Assembly (NCBI GenBank): GCA_016715115.1 | Contig: JADKBM010000011.1 | Location: forward strand, 1-64,000 | Source of the DNA: Acidobacteriota bacterium | Lineage (GTDB): Bacteria > Acidobacteriota > Blastocatellia > Pyrinomonadales > Pyrinomonadaceae | Length of the DNA: 64,000 nt | Direction: 5' to 3' | Shown: positions 27,329-36,305 of the stretch, one piece after another | Position numbering within the stretch: the stretch's first letter is position 1 | How the letters are laid out: the number at the start of each line of letters is the position of its first letter | Made by a program: the position numbers and the translations under genes | The notes under the pieces: model-generated | The model's input: the letters and a program-made list of their open reading frames with translations, nothing else | Told to the model about the DNA's origin: nothing | The model's database searches: none

Positions 27329-27769
27329 ATGTCAATGCAAGTCGGTGGTGCCGATGAGTATAACTCGGATATCAACGTGACGCCGATGGTGGACGTGATG
27401 CTCGTGCTACTGATCATCTTTATGATCGTCACGCCATTGCTCCAGCAAGGTGTTTCGGTCAACCTTCCGCGTGAAATGAATGCTCCGACCGAAGACCCGG
27501 ATATCGCGAAAGACACTTCGGTGATCGTGGCGATCCCGGACAACAACAACTTCTACATCGGCAAGAGTCTTTACCCGCTTGAGGAACTCGGCGAGAAGAT
27601 CAAAACCCTGATGAAGGATAAAACTCCCGAAAAGCGGATTGTCTATATCAAAAGCAGTATCGAGGTCGAGTACGGTACGGTTGTGAAAGCAATCGATCAG
27701 ATTCGCAGACAGGATATCGACAAGATTGGACTCGTTGCGGACAAAAAGAAGAAGCAAACGGCCCAGTAG
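27329..27769 (+). CDS. exbD: ExbD/TolR biopolymer transport protein (first copy)
   Basis: A 146-residue single-pass protein with the signature DINVTPMVDVMLVLLIIFMIV; the Asp in MVDVMLVLL is the proton-carrying residue of the family. The periplasmic domain includes VVAIPDNNNFYIG and IKSSIEVEYGTVVKAIDQIR. It lies 28 bp after exbB. Confidence 0.92.
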   Translation: MSMQVGGADEYNSDINVTPMVDVMLVLLIIFMIVTPLLQQGVSVNLPREMNAPTEDPDIAKDTSVIVAIPDNNNFYIGKSLYPLEELGEKIKTLMKDKTPEKRIVYIKSSIEVEYGTVVKAIDQIRRQDIDKIGLVADKKKKQTAQ

Positions 27770-27803
27770 TTTTGAGGAAGAACAACTTCGGGAGTAGATA
27801 GTT

Positions 27804-28274
27804 ATGGGAATGTCAGGTGGTGGGAAAGGGGTAGCACCCAATATTAACGTAACACCGTTGATCGACGTGCTGCTGGTGCTTTTGATCATCTTTATGGTCA
27901 TTACGCCGTCGAAGCCGAGCCGATTTGAAGCCAAAGTTCCGGCTGAACCGAAAGAGCAGGACAAGAACGTCATGCTCAAGCAAAATCCGAACACGCTCAT
28001 CATTTTTGTGGCGAAGGACGGCAAATTGCGGGTTAACACGGACGATGTGGGCGATGTTTCCGATACATCTCCGCTGACGGCAAATCTGGCCGAGCGCTTT
28101 AAGTTTCGTGAGCAGAACGGTGTTTTGCGGGAAGGCAGCAACGAGGTCGAGAAGACCGTTTTCGTCAAGGCGCCGAAAACCGTGAAATACGGTGACGTTG
28201 TCAAAGCGATCGACGCGGCGAAACTTGCAAATGCGGATCCCATCGGTCTTCAGATCGACGATCTAGAGAATTAG
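27804..28274 (+). CDS. exbD: ExbD/TolR biopolymer transport protein (second copy)
   Basis: A 156-residue paralogue of the preceding gene, 34 bp downstream, with PNINVTPLIDVLLVLLIIFMV and the same conserved Asp. Its periplasmic domain is longer by an insert around DDVGDVSDTSPLTANLAERF. Two different ExbD subunits per ExbB occur in several phyla and would allow a hetero-dimeric stator. Confidence 0.92.
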   Translation: MGMSGGGKGVAPNINVTPLIDVLLVLLIIFMVITPSKPSRFEAKVPAEPKEQDKNVMLKQNPNTLIIFVAKDGKLRVNTDDVGDVSDTSPLTANLAERFKFREQNGVLREGSNEVEKTVFVKAPKTVKYGDVVKAIDAAKLANADPIGLQIDDLEN

Positions 28275-28339
28275 AACTCGGTGCGGCGGTGATTCGATTG
28301 ACGAATCGCCGCCGTACTGAGAACAAATGGAGTCAGAAA

Positions 28340-29221
28340 ATGAGATTGTCTCGTTTAGGGATACTTGTAATCATTAGTTTTACAGTTTTGGTCGGAGCGA
28401 ATTGCTCTTACTATAATCGTATCATCGCCCGGAAAAACCTTGTCGATGGTGCGACCGCGTACAAGGAACGTAAATTCGCTATGGCCGAGGAGAAATTCCG
28501 CAAAGCCGTCGCGATCGATCCGGACGGTAAGACTCTGGAAGGGCGAACGGCGCAGTTGTTCCTCGCGCGTACGCTTCACTCCGAGTACATCTCCGATCGC
28601 AAGCAAACGGCGAAGGGCGAAGAGGCGATCGAACAGTATAAGAAGACGCTTGCCAGCGATATCAATGAGCAGTCGGCGTTCAAGGCTGTGGCCAATTTGC
28701 TTGAGAGTCTTCAGCGCAGCGACGAGGCTCTGAAATGGATCACGGCAAGGGCGGAAAACCAAGGCGTGAAGCCTGAGAACCGAGCTGAGGCTTACACGTC
28801 GTTGGCGGCGAAACAGTACTCGTGCGCGAACGATATTTCGGACGTCGACCCCGTCAAGAAAACTGTCAAGAAGGACGGAAAGGACGTGTTTCAGTTCAGC
28901 AAGCCTGAGAAGCAGGAAGATTACGATAAATTGGGTCAGTGCACGAATAAGGGCATGGAGTTTATCGATAAGGCTCTTGAACTGGAGAAACAGGCCGGAA
29001 TTGAAACCGATTCGGTTTGGTCGTACAAAGCCAATCTCCTTATCCAGAAGATGAGAATCGCGGAAATGGACGGCAACACGGCAGACAAGGATAAACTCAA
29101 GGCCGAAGCCGACAAGGCGAAGGAACGCTTCACGAAGTTGGCTGGCGAGAAGAAGAAGCGGGAAGAAGAAGAAGCGGCTAAGAAGAAAGCGGAAGAAGAC
29201 GCCGCGAACACCAGAAAATAG
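28340..29221 (+). CDS. TPR-containing lipoprotein of unknown function
   Basis: A 293-residue protein starting at ATG 28340 after a GGAG site (the earlier in-frame reading from 28289 lacks a signal). The lipobox VGANC puts the lipidated Cys near residue 22. Two to three TPR-like helix pairs follow (LVDGATAYKERKFAMAEEKFRKA, about 32-55; AIEQYKKTLASDINEQSAFKAV, about 95-125). The C-terminal 60 residues are a Lys/Glu-rich coiled coil (KKKREEEEAAKKKAEEDAA). Its place behind tonB-exbB-exbD-exbD suggests a periplasmic scaffold for that system (inference). Confidence 0.75.
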   Translation: MRLSRLGILVIISFTVLVGANCSYYNRIIARKNLVDGATAYKERKFAMAEEKFRKAVAIDPDGKTLEGRTAQLFLARTLHSEYISDRKQTAKGEEAIEQYKKTLASDINEQSAFKAVANLLESLQRSDEALKWITARAENQGVKPENRAEAYTSLAAKQYSCANDISDVDPVKKTVKKDGKDVFQFSKPEKQEDYDKLGQCTNKGMEFIDKALELEKQAGIETDSVWSYKANLLIQKMRIAEMDGNTADKDKLKAEADKAKERFTKLAGEKKKREEEEAAKKKAEEDAANTRK

Positions 29222-29278
29222 TTTTACCGTTTGTTCTTTAATCTCAGGGCGTAACTCGATTAGAAATTTTAATTGGGT

Positions 29279-29308
29279 GCGCCCTTTCTTTTGACCCCGA
29301 AAGGGCGT
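29279..29308 (+). terminator. Stem-loop between the TPR lipoprotein and rel
   Basis: GCGCCCTTTC pairs with GAAAGGGCGT (10 bp, one G-U) around a 10-base loop, 58 bp after the stop of the lipoprotein and 16 bp before the rel start. There is no T-run, so it may be a leader hairpin of rel rather than a classic terminator. Confidence 0.4.
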
Positions 29309-29323
29309 CAGGGCTCGGACGAT

Positions 29324-31531
29324 ATGATTCGCATCGAGGACATCATCGAAAAGGTCGAGGCGAACCGGCCGAACGCCGATATCGATCTGATCCGGCGATC
29401 GTACTTCTTTTCTGCGATGCACCACCGCGGGCAGAAGCGCGCCTCTGGCGAACCGTATCTCATCCATCCTCTCGAGGTTGCCGACATACTAGCCGAAATG
29501 CGGCTCGACGAGGTCAGCGTTTCGACCGGGTTGCTTCACGACGTTGTCGAGGACACGCTCGTCGACCTCGATACGATCAGAAAATACTTCGGCGACGAGA
29601 TCACCCGGTTGGTCGACGGTTTGACGAAGATCGCGAACATCAGCAATCTCTCGAAGGAAAAGCAGCAGGCTGAGAACGTTCGTAAAATGGTTCTGGCGAT
29701 GATCACGGACGTCCGCGTCGTGCTTATCAAACTCGCCGACAGACTTCACAATATGCGAACGATGCAGTTTCTCAAACCCGAGAAACGCGCCCGTATTTCG
29801 CAGGAAACGATCGACATATACGCGCCGATCGCGCATCGCCTCGGAATGGGTAAGGTCCGAAGCGAACTGGAAGACCTCTCGTTTCAGAACATCCATCCGC
29901 AGGAATACAAGAAACTGGCGGGCGAGGTCGAGGCCCGACGCTCCGAACTCGAGACCGCGCTCGCGCGGATCAAGGAAACGATCGAGAGGAAACTCACAGA
30001 GAACGAGGTGCCGTTCGTCGAGATTCAAACCCGCGTCAAACGATTGTATTCGCTTTGGAAGAAACTACGCAGCCGAAAGCTGACCATCGAACAGGTTTAC
30101 GACCTGATCGCGGTTCGGGTCATCACGGCCAACGACAAGAAAAACTGTTATCTCGCGCTGAGCGTCATACACGACATCTGGACGCCCGTTCCTGAGCGTT
30201 TCAAGGACTGGATCGCGATTCCGCGCGACAATATGTACCAGTCGCTCCACACGTCGGTCATCGGCGACGGCGGGCAACCGTTCGAGGTGCAGATCCGGAC
30301 CGAGGAGATGCATCAGGTCGCGGAGGAAGGCGTTGCCGCGCACTGGAAATACAAAGAAAGCAAACTCGGAAAACACGATGAGGACGAGACCCTCGACGAA
30401 CTTCGAAAAACGGTCGAGAAACTTCTGCTTCCGCTTGTTGAGACGACGGAAGAGAATGAGGACTCGGAGGATTTCATCGAGTCGTTGAAACTCGACCTCT
30501 ATCCGAAGGACGTCTATGCGTTTACGCCGATGGGCAAGGTGATCCAGCTTCCGCGCGGTTCGACGCCGATCGATTTTGCGTATGCCATCCATTCAGAGGT
30601 TGGCGACAAGTGCACCGGCGCCAAGGCCAACGGGCGAATCGTGCCGCTGCGTTATGAACTTCAGAATGGCGATGTCGTCGAGATAATGACGACGACGAAT
30701 TCGAAACCGTCGCGCGACTGGCTCAATCACGTCGTCACGTCCAAGGCGCGAAACAGAATCCGCCACTGGATCTCGGAACAGCAACGCGCCGAATCGATCG
30801 AACTCGGCCGACGGCTTATTGAGAAGGAGTCGGACAGATTCCGGGTTGCAGCCAAGAAATTGCTCAACAATGAGGACGAACTGAAGCGGATCGCAAATGA
30901 TTACGGCCTCAGCCGCGGTGAGGATCTTCTCGCGTCCGTCGGTTATGGGAAAACACTCCCGCGCAACGTCCTGATGAAGCATCTCGGCGCGGAACGGTTC
31001 GCTGAACTCGACCCTGAAAAGAAAAAAGAGGGAACGCTGCAAACCGGCTTCAAAGCGGTCAAGAAATTTATCGGGCTCGGCGAGGACGCGATCATCGTCA
31101 AGGGCGTCGACAACCTTTTGACGACGCGCGCTCGTTGCTGCAATCCGCTCCGCGGCGAACCGATCGTCGGATACATCTCACTCGGCAAGGGAATCGTCGT
31201 TCACAACCGCAACTGCAAGAACGTAAAGTCTTTAATGGTCAATCGGGATCGCGTCGTAGAGGTCGATTGGGCGAAGAGCGAAAAGGACGAGATCCAGTCT
31301 GTGAGATTGCTCGCAACGACCGAAAACCGTACCGGAATGCTGGCCGGGATCACGAACGCTATCGCCGACATCAAGACCGGAATCCGTGATGCGCGGGCCA
31401 ACGTTTCGAAAGACGACATCGGACTGGTCGAGGTCACGGTCGAAGTGTTCGATAAGAAGCACCTCGACAAGGTCGTCAGTTCGATCGAACGCGTTCCCGG
31501 AGTATTAAACGTCGAGCGCGTGAACTTCTGA
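29324..31531 (+). CDS. rel: Bifunctional (p)ppGpp synthetase/hydrolase, RelA/SpoT family
   Basis: A 735-residue stringent-response enzyme. The HD hydrolase domain is intact: HHRGQKRASGEPYLIHPLEV and HDVVEDT near the N-terminus and KLADRLHNMRTM. The synthetase domain shows TRVKRLYSLWKKL, YDLIAVRVIT and EVQIRTEEMHQVAEEGVAAHW. TGS (VYAFTPMGKVIQLPRGSTPIDFAY, about 395-455) and a C-terminal ACT domain (LLATTENRTGMLAGITNAIA onwards) follow. I place the start at ATG 29324; the longer frame from 29273 would include the hairpin. A single long Rel is the norm outside gamma- and betaproteobacteria. Confidence 0.95.
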   Translation: MIRIEDIIEKVEANRPNADIDLIRRSYFFSAMHHRGQKRASGEPYLIHPLEVADILAEMRLDEVSVSTGLLHDVVEDTLVDLDTIRKYFGDEITRLVDGLTKIANISNLSKEKQQAENVRKMVLAMITDVRVVLIKLADRLHNMRTMQFLKPEKRARISQETIDIYAPIAHRLGMGKVRSELEDLSFQNIHPQEYKKLAGEVEARRSELETALARIKETIERKLTENEVPFVEIQTRVKRLYSLWKKLRSRKLTIEQVYDLIAVRVITANDKKNCYLALSVIHDIWTPVPERFKDWIAIPRDNMYQSLHTSVIGDGGQPFEVQIRTEEMHQVAEEGVAAHWKYKESKLGKHDEDETLDELRKTVEKLLLPLVETTEENEDSEDFIESLKLDLYPKDVYAFTPMGKVIQLPRGSTPIDFAYAIHSEVGDKCTGAKANGRIVPLRYELQNGDVVEIMTTTNSKPSRDWLNHVVTSKARNRIRHWISEQQRAESIELGRRLIEKESDRFRVAAKKLLNNEDELKRIANDYGLSRGEDLLASVGYGKTLPRNVLMKHLGAERFAELDPEKKKEGTLQTGFKAVKKFIGLGEDAIIVKGVDNLLTTRARCCNPLRGEPIVGYISLGKGIVVHNRNCKNVKSLMVNRDRVVEVDWAKSEKDEIQSVRLLATTENRTGMLAGITNAIADIKTGIRDARANVSKDDIGLVEVTVEVFDKKHLDKVVSSIERVPGVLNVERVNF

Positions 31532-31676
31532 CCGCCTCCCGACCGCTTGATCCGTCGGCGCTTCCACTCCGGCCTCGTCCCGGCATTCATTCAAAGTCCC
31601 TAACTGTTTGGAGTTTCGAACCTAATCTGCTATTATTTGCCTTTTGTTTCAGACGAAGAAAAAGTAGGTGATTTAA

Positions 31677-32054
31677 GTGAAAGAGATTGTTTCAACTGAG
31701 AACGCGCCGGGCGCCATCGGACCATATTCACAGGCCGTCAAGACCGGCGGATTCGTTTTTTGCTCGGGCCAGATCCCGATCGATCCTGCAACCGGCGAAT
31801 TCGTTTCGAGTGACGTTGCCGAACAGACAGACCAGGTTCTGAAGAATCTCTCGGCAGTGCTCGAGGCGGCCGGTTCGAGCTTGAACGATGTTGTGAAAAC
31901 GACGGTGTTTCTGGCGGATATGGGCGATTTCGGCGCGATGAACGAAGTTTACGGGAAGTATTTCAGCGACAACAAACCGGCGCGTGCGACCGTTCAGGCC
32001 GCGCGTCTGCCGCGTGATGCGCGGGTCGAGATCGAGTGCGTCGCGACGGCCTAA
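31677..32054 (+). CDS. ridA: RidA family enamine/imine deaminase
   Basis: A 125-residue protein of the YjgF/YER057c/UK114 family that hydrolyses reactive 2-aminoacrylate. Seen: APGAIGPYSQAVKTGGFVFCSGQIPIDPATGEF, with the catalytic Arg in the segment ARATVQAARLPRDARVEIECVA near the end. The start is GTG at 31677. Converges with rpmB over a short hairpin. Confidence 0.94.
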   Translation: MKEIVSTENAPGAIGPYSQAVKTGGFVFCSGQIPIDPATGEFVSSDVAEQTDQVLKNLSAVLEAAGSSLNDVVKTTVFLADMGDFGAMNEVYGKYFSDNKPARATVQAARLPRDARVEIECVATA

Positions 32055-32085
32055 TGCGGTCGATTCCCGGGGGCCGAAAAGGAAA

Positions 32086-32112
32086 TGCCAGACACTCTGA
32101 GAGCGCCTGGCA
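32086..32112. terminator. Stem-loop between ridA and rpmB
   Basis: TGCCAG pairs with CTGGCA around a 15-base loop that can itself pair (ACTC/GAG). It lies between the two convergent stops (32054 and 32142). No strong T-run on either strand, so confidence is modest. Confidence 0.4.
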
Positions 32113-32141
32113 ACCAAACTAAGAGATTGAATCTCAAAGAT

Positions 32142-32336
32142 TTACGCAGCTTTGACAATTTTGCCGGACTTAATGCAGCGGGTGCAAACTTTCTTGCGAC
32201 CGTTGCCACCGGTGGGCAACTGAACGCGGATCGATTGCAGATTCGGATTAAATCGGCGACGGGTTTTGTTGTTAGCGTGTGAAACGTTGTTTCCGAATTG
32301 CGGACCTTTTCCGCAGACATCGCATCGTTTTGCCAT
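32142..32336 (-). CDS. rpmB: 50S ribosomal protein L28
   Basis: A 64-residue protein matching L28 end to end: MAKRCDVCGKGPQFGNNVSHANNKTRRRF, then LQSIRV and KKVCTRCIKSGKI. It keeps both CxxC pairs, so it is the zinc-binding form. On the minus strand a GGAGG site and a perfect TATAAT (32362-32367 as read on the minus strand) precede the start. Confidence 0.97.
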   Translation of the reverse strand: MAKRCDVCGKGPQFGNNVSHANNKTRRRFNPNLQSIRVQLPTGGNGRKKVCTRCIKSGKIVKAA

Positions 32337-32389
32337 AAAAATTAAAAGCCTCCAAAAGTATTATACCGGGGTACAGAAAGTTGAGTTAT

Positions 32390-32419
32390 TTGTGAAAACT
32401 CAAAAACAAATTTTATAAC
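32390..32419 (+). promoter_or_regulatory. Candidate promoter for the SurA-like lipoprotein gene
   Basis: TTGTGA (32390-32395) and TATAAC (32414-32419) with an 18-bp spacer, in an AT-rich gap between the divergent rpmB and the lipoprotein gene. Confidence 0.4.
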
Positions 32420-32483
32420 AAATGTCTTAAGGTTTAGTCAAGCAATGATACAAACAGTTTATTTTGAAGGAGTAAAAGCCACA

Positions 32484-33698
32484 GTGCGAAAAGCTAATTT
32501 TACTATTCTGAGTGTTGCCGTTTTGGCAGTGCTCGCTCTGACCGGATGTCCGGGCGGCCCCGGCAACAACAACGCCGGCACGACTGGCGGAATCGATCCT
32601 AACGAAGCCGCGGCGACCGTCAACGGCAAGGTCATCAAGCTCGAGGAAGTCGAACGGCTTCTTAAACAGCAAGCTCAGGGACAGGAAGGGAAGCTTTCCC
32701 CGCTCGAACTTGCGGGCGCCCGTCTTCAGATCCTGCAGGAACTGATCCAGCAGGAAGTTATGTTCCAGAAAGCTGAGAAAGAAGGAACCGTGCCGACCGA
32801 AGATGAAATCACCGGCGAATACAACAAGGCCAAAACGCAGAGCGGAATGTCGGCCGAGCAATGGGACAAGATGCTCAAGGACAACGGCCAGACCGAAGCG
32901 ACCGCTCGGGAAGCCGTCAAGAAAAAGATCGCGACCGACAAGCTTGTCGAAAAAGTGACCGGGAAGATCGATGCGCCGAAGGACAGCGAGATCGAAGCGT
33001 TCTTCAACGGCAACAAGGAGAGCTTCAAGAACAAACGCGGCGCACAGCTGGCGGCAATCGTCATCGACCCGGCAGACGTTGGCCAGGGCGACACAACGAA
33101 GAACGAAGTCGAAGCGAATCAGAAGGCCAAGGAAGTCGGTCAGCGCGTGCTGTCCGGGGCGGATTTCGCAACCGTCGCCAGGGAAAGCAGTGAAGAGTCG
33201 AACACCCGTCTGAGCGGCGGCGATTGGCGCTATTTCACCGAAGAAGAAATGAAGCAAGCGTTCGGCGCGAACGTCGCGGATTACGTGATGAACAAGATGC
33301 AGAACGGCCAGGTGATCCCTTCAGCGATTCCGTTTGAAGGCAAGATCCTGATCGTAAAACTGCAGCGCAAGCAGGAAAAGGACGAGGACCGGACGCTCGA
33401 TAGTCCGGACGTCCGCACCGAGATCACGAATTACCTGATCAATTCGCGCAAGCAACTGCTCGCCGCGTCTTATCAGGCGATCGCGATGAACGAAGCGAAG
33501 ATCGTCAACAATCTGGCCCAGAAAGTGGTCGCGAATCCGAACGATCTGAGCGGCGCGCGTCCGGCTTCATCGGAAACTCCGGCGCCGGCAAACACGAACA
33601 CGAATACGAATTCGAACGTTTCGAACGTCAATGCCTCGAATACGAAAGCGAACGTCAAGCCCGCGGCCAACACCGCCAAGTCGAACACGAATAAGTAG
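32484..33698 (+). CDS. SurA-like peptidyl-prolyl isomerase lipoprotein
   Basis: A 404-residue exported chaperone. I choose GTG 32484 because GAAGGAG lies 10-15 bases upstream and the signal then starts MRKANFTILSVAVLAVLALTGC, with a lipobox Cys; an in-frame ATG at 32445 is possible. The N-terminal SurA_N-like helices cover about 35-175 (ATVNGKVIKLEEVERLLKQQ). A parvulin-type rotamase domain covers about 190-310 (GADFATVARESSEESNTRLSGGDWRYFTEEEM). The tail is Asn/Thr-rich and disordered. The role is folding of outer-membrane or exported proteins. Confidence 0.85.
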   Translation: MRKANFTILSVAVLAVLALTGCPGGPGNNNAGTTGGIDPNEAAATVNGKVIKLEEVERLLKQQAQGQEGKLSPLELAGARLQILQELIQQEVMFQKAEKEGTVPTEDEITGEYNKAKTQSGMSAEQWDKMLKDNGQTEATAREAVKKKIATDKLVEKVTGKIDAPKDSEIEAFFNGNKESFKNKRGAQLAAIVIDPADVGQGDTTKNEVEANQKAKEVGQRVLSGADFATVARESSEESNTRLSGGDWRYFTEEEMKQAFGANVADYVMNKMQNGQVIPSAIPFEGKILIVKLQRKQEKDEDRTLDSPDVRTEITNYLINSRKQLLAASYQAIAMNEAKIVNNLAQKVVANPNDLSGARPASSETPAPANTNTNTNSNVSNVNASNTKANVKPAANTAKSNTNK

Positions 33699-33823
33699 AA
33701 AGGTGAAAAGTGAGAGCTGAGAACGAATCGCGTTCGCTCAGCCCGTGAACCTCGATTCCGCCGTCGCGAATCAGCGCCGGGGATTAAGAAAGCCAAGTGG
33801 GAACTGAACGGTGGGTGATTATT

Positions 33824-33851
33824 CTCACTTCTCAGTTCTCACTTCTTACTT
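33824..33851 (+). repeat. Four heptanucleotide units (CTCACTT) upstream of the ABC-F gene
   Basis: CTCACTT, CTCAGTT, CTCACTT, CTTACTT in tandem, 20 bp before the start of the ABC-F gene. It is the same period-7 class as the arrays elsewhere, here in a tandem rather than a convergent gap. The 170-bp gap 33699-33871 holds nothing else I can support. Confidence 0.65.
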
Positions 33852-33871
33852 TTAGTTTCGAATTTTCTTTT

Positions 33872-35824
33872 ATGCTCTTCCGTTTGTCCGACGTTTACAA
33901 AGGTTACAGCGCCCGCGAGATTCTGCGCGGCGTTTCGTTTCAGGTAAACAAGAACGAGAAGATCGGACTCGTCGGAAGAAACGGTGCCGGGAAAACGACG
34001 GTCTTCAAGCTCGTTACGGGTGAAGAAGCGGCCGATAGCGGGGAAGTCATCAAGATCAACGGCCTGACCGTCGGACTTCTCGCGCAGCACGTCGATTTTC
34101 ACGATTCGGACACCGTTCACACATCCGCACTTTCAGCGTTTCAGAAGATCCACGACATCGAAGCCGAAATGCGCCGGCTCGAGGTCGAAATGGCGACCGA
34201 CGCGACCGATGAGATTCTCACGCGGTATTCTGAACTTCAGCACGAATTCGAGATAGAAGACGGATTCACCTACACGGCGCGCGCGGAAGCGATTCTTCTC
34301 GGACTCGGATTTCCGCGCGAGACGTGGGACCTGAAAACCGCGAATCTCTCCGGCGGGCAGAAGAACCGGCTTGGCTTGGCTCGCTTGCTGCTGGCGAACA
34401 CCGACATTCTGCTTCTCGACGAACCGACGAATCACCTCGACGTCGAAGCGGTCGAATGGCTCGAGGATTTTCTCAAGTCGTACGATCGGACGTTCGTCCT
34501 GATCAGCCACGACCGTTACTTCCTCGACCGGACGTGCAACCGTATCATCGAGCTCGAACTCGGCCGCGCCGTCAGTTACAAAGGAAATTATTCGGAGTTT
34601 CTCGTCGAACGCGAGCTTCGCCGTGAACAGCAGCGGCGTGAGTTCGAGAATCAACAAGCGATGATCGCCAAGACCGAGGAGTTTATCCGACGAAACCTTG
34701 AGGGCCAGAAGACCAAGCAAGCGAAGTCGCGAAGGACATTGCTGCGGCGGATGGATCGGATCGAGGCCGTGTCATCCGACAAACCAAGCGGGAATTTCAA
34801 TTTAAGAAAGGTCGAACGCGCCGGACAGAACGTGCTCGCGATCGAAGATCTGGCGATCGGCTACGGCGAAAAGATCCTCGCAAAAGACATCACGCTGACG
34901 CTCACCCGCGGCGAATGTCTCGGAATCATCGGTGGGAACGGAACCGGAAAGACGACCTTTCTCAAGACTATCCTCGGTACGATCCGCGAGATTTCCGGGA
35001 AGATGCTGTGGGGGGTGAAGACGAGCATCGGGTATTATTCGCAGAACCTCGACGATCTCGAGCCGCGCAATGAGATCATTCAGGAACTCCGCCGCGTCGC
35101 GCCTAACGCGGAAAACGGGGAGCTGCGGGGATTTCTGGCGCGGTTCCTTTTTTCGGGGGACGATGTTTTCAAACGGGTCGGTGATCTCTCGGGCGGCGAG
35201 AAGGGGCGGCTTGCTCTCGCGAAACTGATCTATTCGAATTTCAACGTGCTCGTACTTGACGAACCGACGAACCATCTCGACATACCTTCGCGAGAGGCGC
35301 TCGAAGCGGCGCTCGACGAGTTCGAGGGAACTATCATCGCGGTGAGTCACGACCGATTCTTTCTCGACAAGATCTCAACGCAGGTGCTGGCATTCGAACC
35401 CGACGGATCGATCGAGGTTTACAACGGCAACTACAGCGATTATCACGACTGGAAAGAGTCGCGTCGCGACGTGCGTTCACGCGAACGCACGTCGCCGACC
35501 GCGTCCGAAACCGCGCGCGAAGCGGGTTCTCCGTCAAATCTTGACGCGCGCCGGGACGATGCCGAGCCCGTACCGGAAAAACCGTCGAACCCGCTCGGGT
35601 TGTCAAAGAACCAACTGCAGCGCATCGAGAGCCGTATCTGCGAGATCGAGCGCGAGATCCCGAAACGCGAAGATGAACTCGCCAAACTCGGACTTGAAAT
35701 GTCTCTCCCGGAGATCGCCTCCGATCACGCGCGCCTCGCTGCTTCGACTGCCCGTTACGCAACTCTCGAAACCGCGATCCAGAAACTCTACGAAGAATGG
35801 GACGATCTTTCAGCAAGGCTTTGA
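33872..35824 (+). CDS. ABC-F family ATP-binding protein (Uup/YdiF type)
   Basis: A 650-residue soluble protein with two ABC domains and no membrane part. Domain 1: Walker A GRNGAGKTT (about 37-45), signature LSGGQKNRLGLARLLL, Walker B LLLDEPTNHLD. The inter-domain linker is charged (TKQAKSRRTLLRRMDRIEAV). Domain 2: GGNGTGKTT (about 354), LSGGEKGRLALAKLI, LVLDEPTNHLD. A C-terminal coiled coil (LSKNQLQRIESRICEIEREI) follows. Family members act on the ribosome E site. ATG 33872 is preferred, since the 25 extra upstream codons are translated heptamer repeat. Confidence 0.93.
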   Translation: MLFRLSDVYKGYSAREILRGVSFQVNKNEKIGLVGRNGAGKTTVFKLVTGEEAADSGEVIKINGLTVGLLAQHVDFHDSDTVHTSALSAFQKIHDIEAEMRRLEVEMATDATDEILTRYSELQHEFEIEDGFTYTARAEAILLGLGFPRETWDLKTANLSGGQKNRLGLARLLLANTDILLLDEPTNHLDVEAVEWLEDFLKSYDRTFVLISHDRYFLDRTCNRIIELELGRAVSYKGNYSEFLVERELRREQQRREFENQQAMIAKTEEFIRRNLEGQKTKQAKSRRTLLRRMDRIEAVSSDKPSGNFNLRKVERAGQNVLAIEDLAIGYGEKILAKDITLTLTRGECLGIIGGNGTGKTTFLKTILGTIREISGKMLWGVKTSIGYYSQNLDDLEPRNEIIQELRRVAPNAENGELRGFLARFLFSGDDVFKRVGDLSGGEKGRLALAKLIYSNFNVLVLDEPTNHLDIPSREALEAALDEFEGTIIAVSHDRFFLDKISTQVLAFEPDGSIEVYNGNYSDYHDWKESRRDVRSRERTSPTASETAREAGSPSNLDARRDDAEPVPEKPSNPLGLSKNQLQRIESRICEIEREIPKREDELAKLGLEMSLPEIASDHARLAASTARYATLETAIQKLYEEWDDLSARL

Positions 35825-35942
35825 TCGAGGGGTTTCCGGATCTCAGGTTTCAGGGATTTCAGAATTCCAGACATCAGGATTTCAGGATTCAGATCCGAAA
35901 TCCCAAATCCTCGCACAAATTCCCCGATTTTACGGCACTCAA

Positions 35943-36107
35943 TGCGGCTTTGCCGCCCGGATGTGCGGAAAGGCTGTGCCTTTCCGGGACGGGCTACTTG
36001 TCCACGCGGCTGCGCCGCCAATTGGCGAATTGCGGCAAAGCCGCAGGATTGCGGTAGCGTTGAAAGGAAAGGCCGAGCCTTTCCGCACATCCGGGCGGCA
36101 AGCCGCA
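35943..36107. repeat. Large nearly perfect inverted repeat of nested REP-like hairpins
   Basis: A 43-base arm at 35943-35985 is repeated in reverse complement at 36066-36107 with three differences. Each arm contains GCGG-TTT/A-CCGC and GGAAAGG-CCTTTCC mini-palindromes, and the 80-bp middle contains two more GC-rich palindromes (GCGGCTGCGCCGC; GCGGCAAAGCCGC). The block lies between the convergent ABC-F and guaB genes. It resembles a REP doublet or a small non-autonomous element. The 35825-35942 stretch before it holds imperfect TCAGGATT-like repeats and no gene. Confidence 0.7.
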
Positions 36108-36203
36108 AGAACGGCAAATAGATCAGCGTCACTTGCCGGGTTCGTTGGTGCAACACTTCGCGCGTTTTTCAAATCTCCCGAATCTTGAACGGAGAATCTT
36201 TAT

Positions 36204-36304
36204 TCCCAAATCCCAAATCCCAAATCCCAAATCCCAAATCCCAAATCCAAAATCCCAATTCCAAAATCCCAAATCCGAAATCCCAAATCCCAAATCCGAA
36301 ATCC
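36204..36304. repeat. Heptanucleotide array (CCCAAAT)n before the guaB stop
   Basis: About 14 units of CCCAAAT with variants CCAAAAT, CCCAATT and CCGAAAT, kept in a period of 7 for about 100 bp and ending at the stop codon of guaB. Convergent gap (35824/36306). Units resemble those at 54613 and 54916 read on the other strand (ATTTTGG). Confidence 0.88.
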
Positions 36305-36305
36305 G

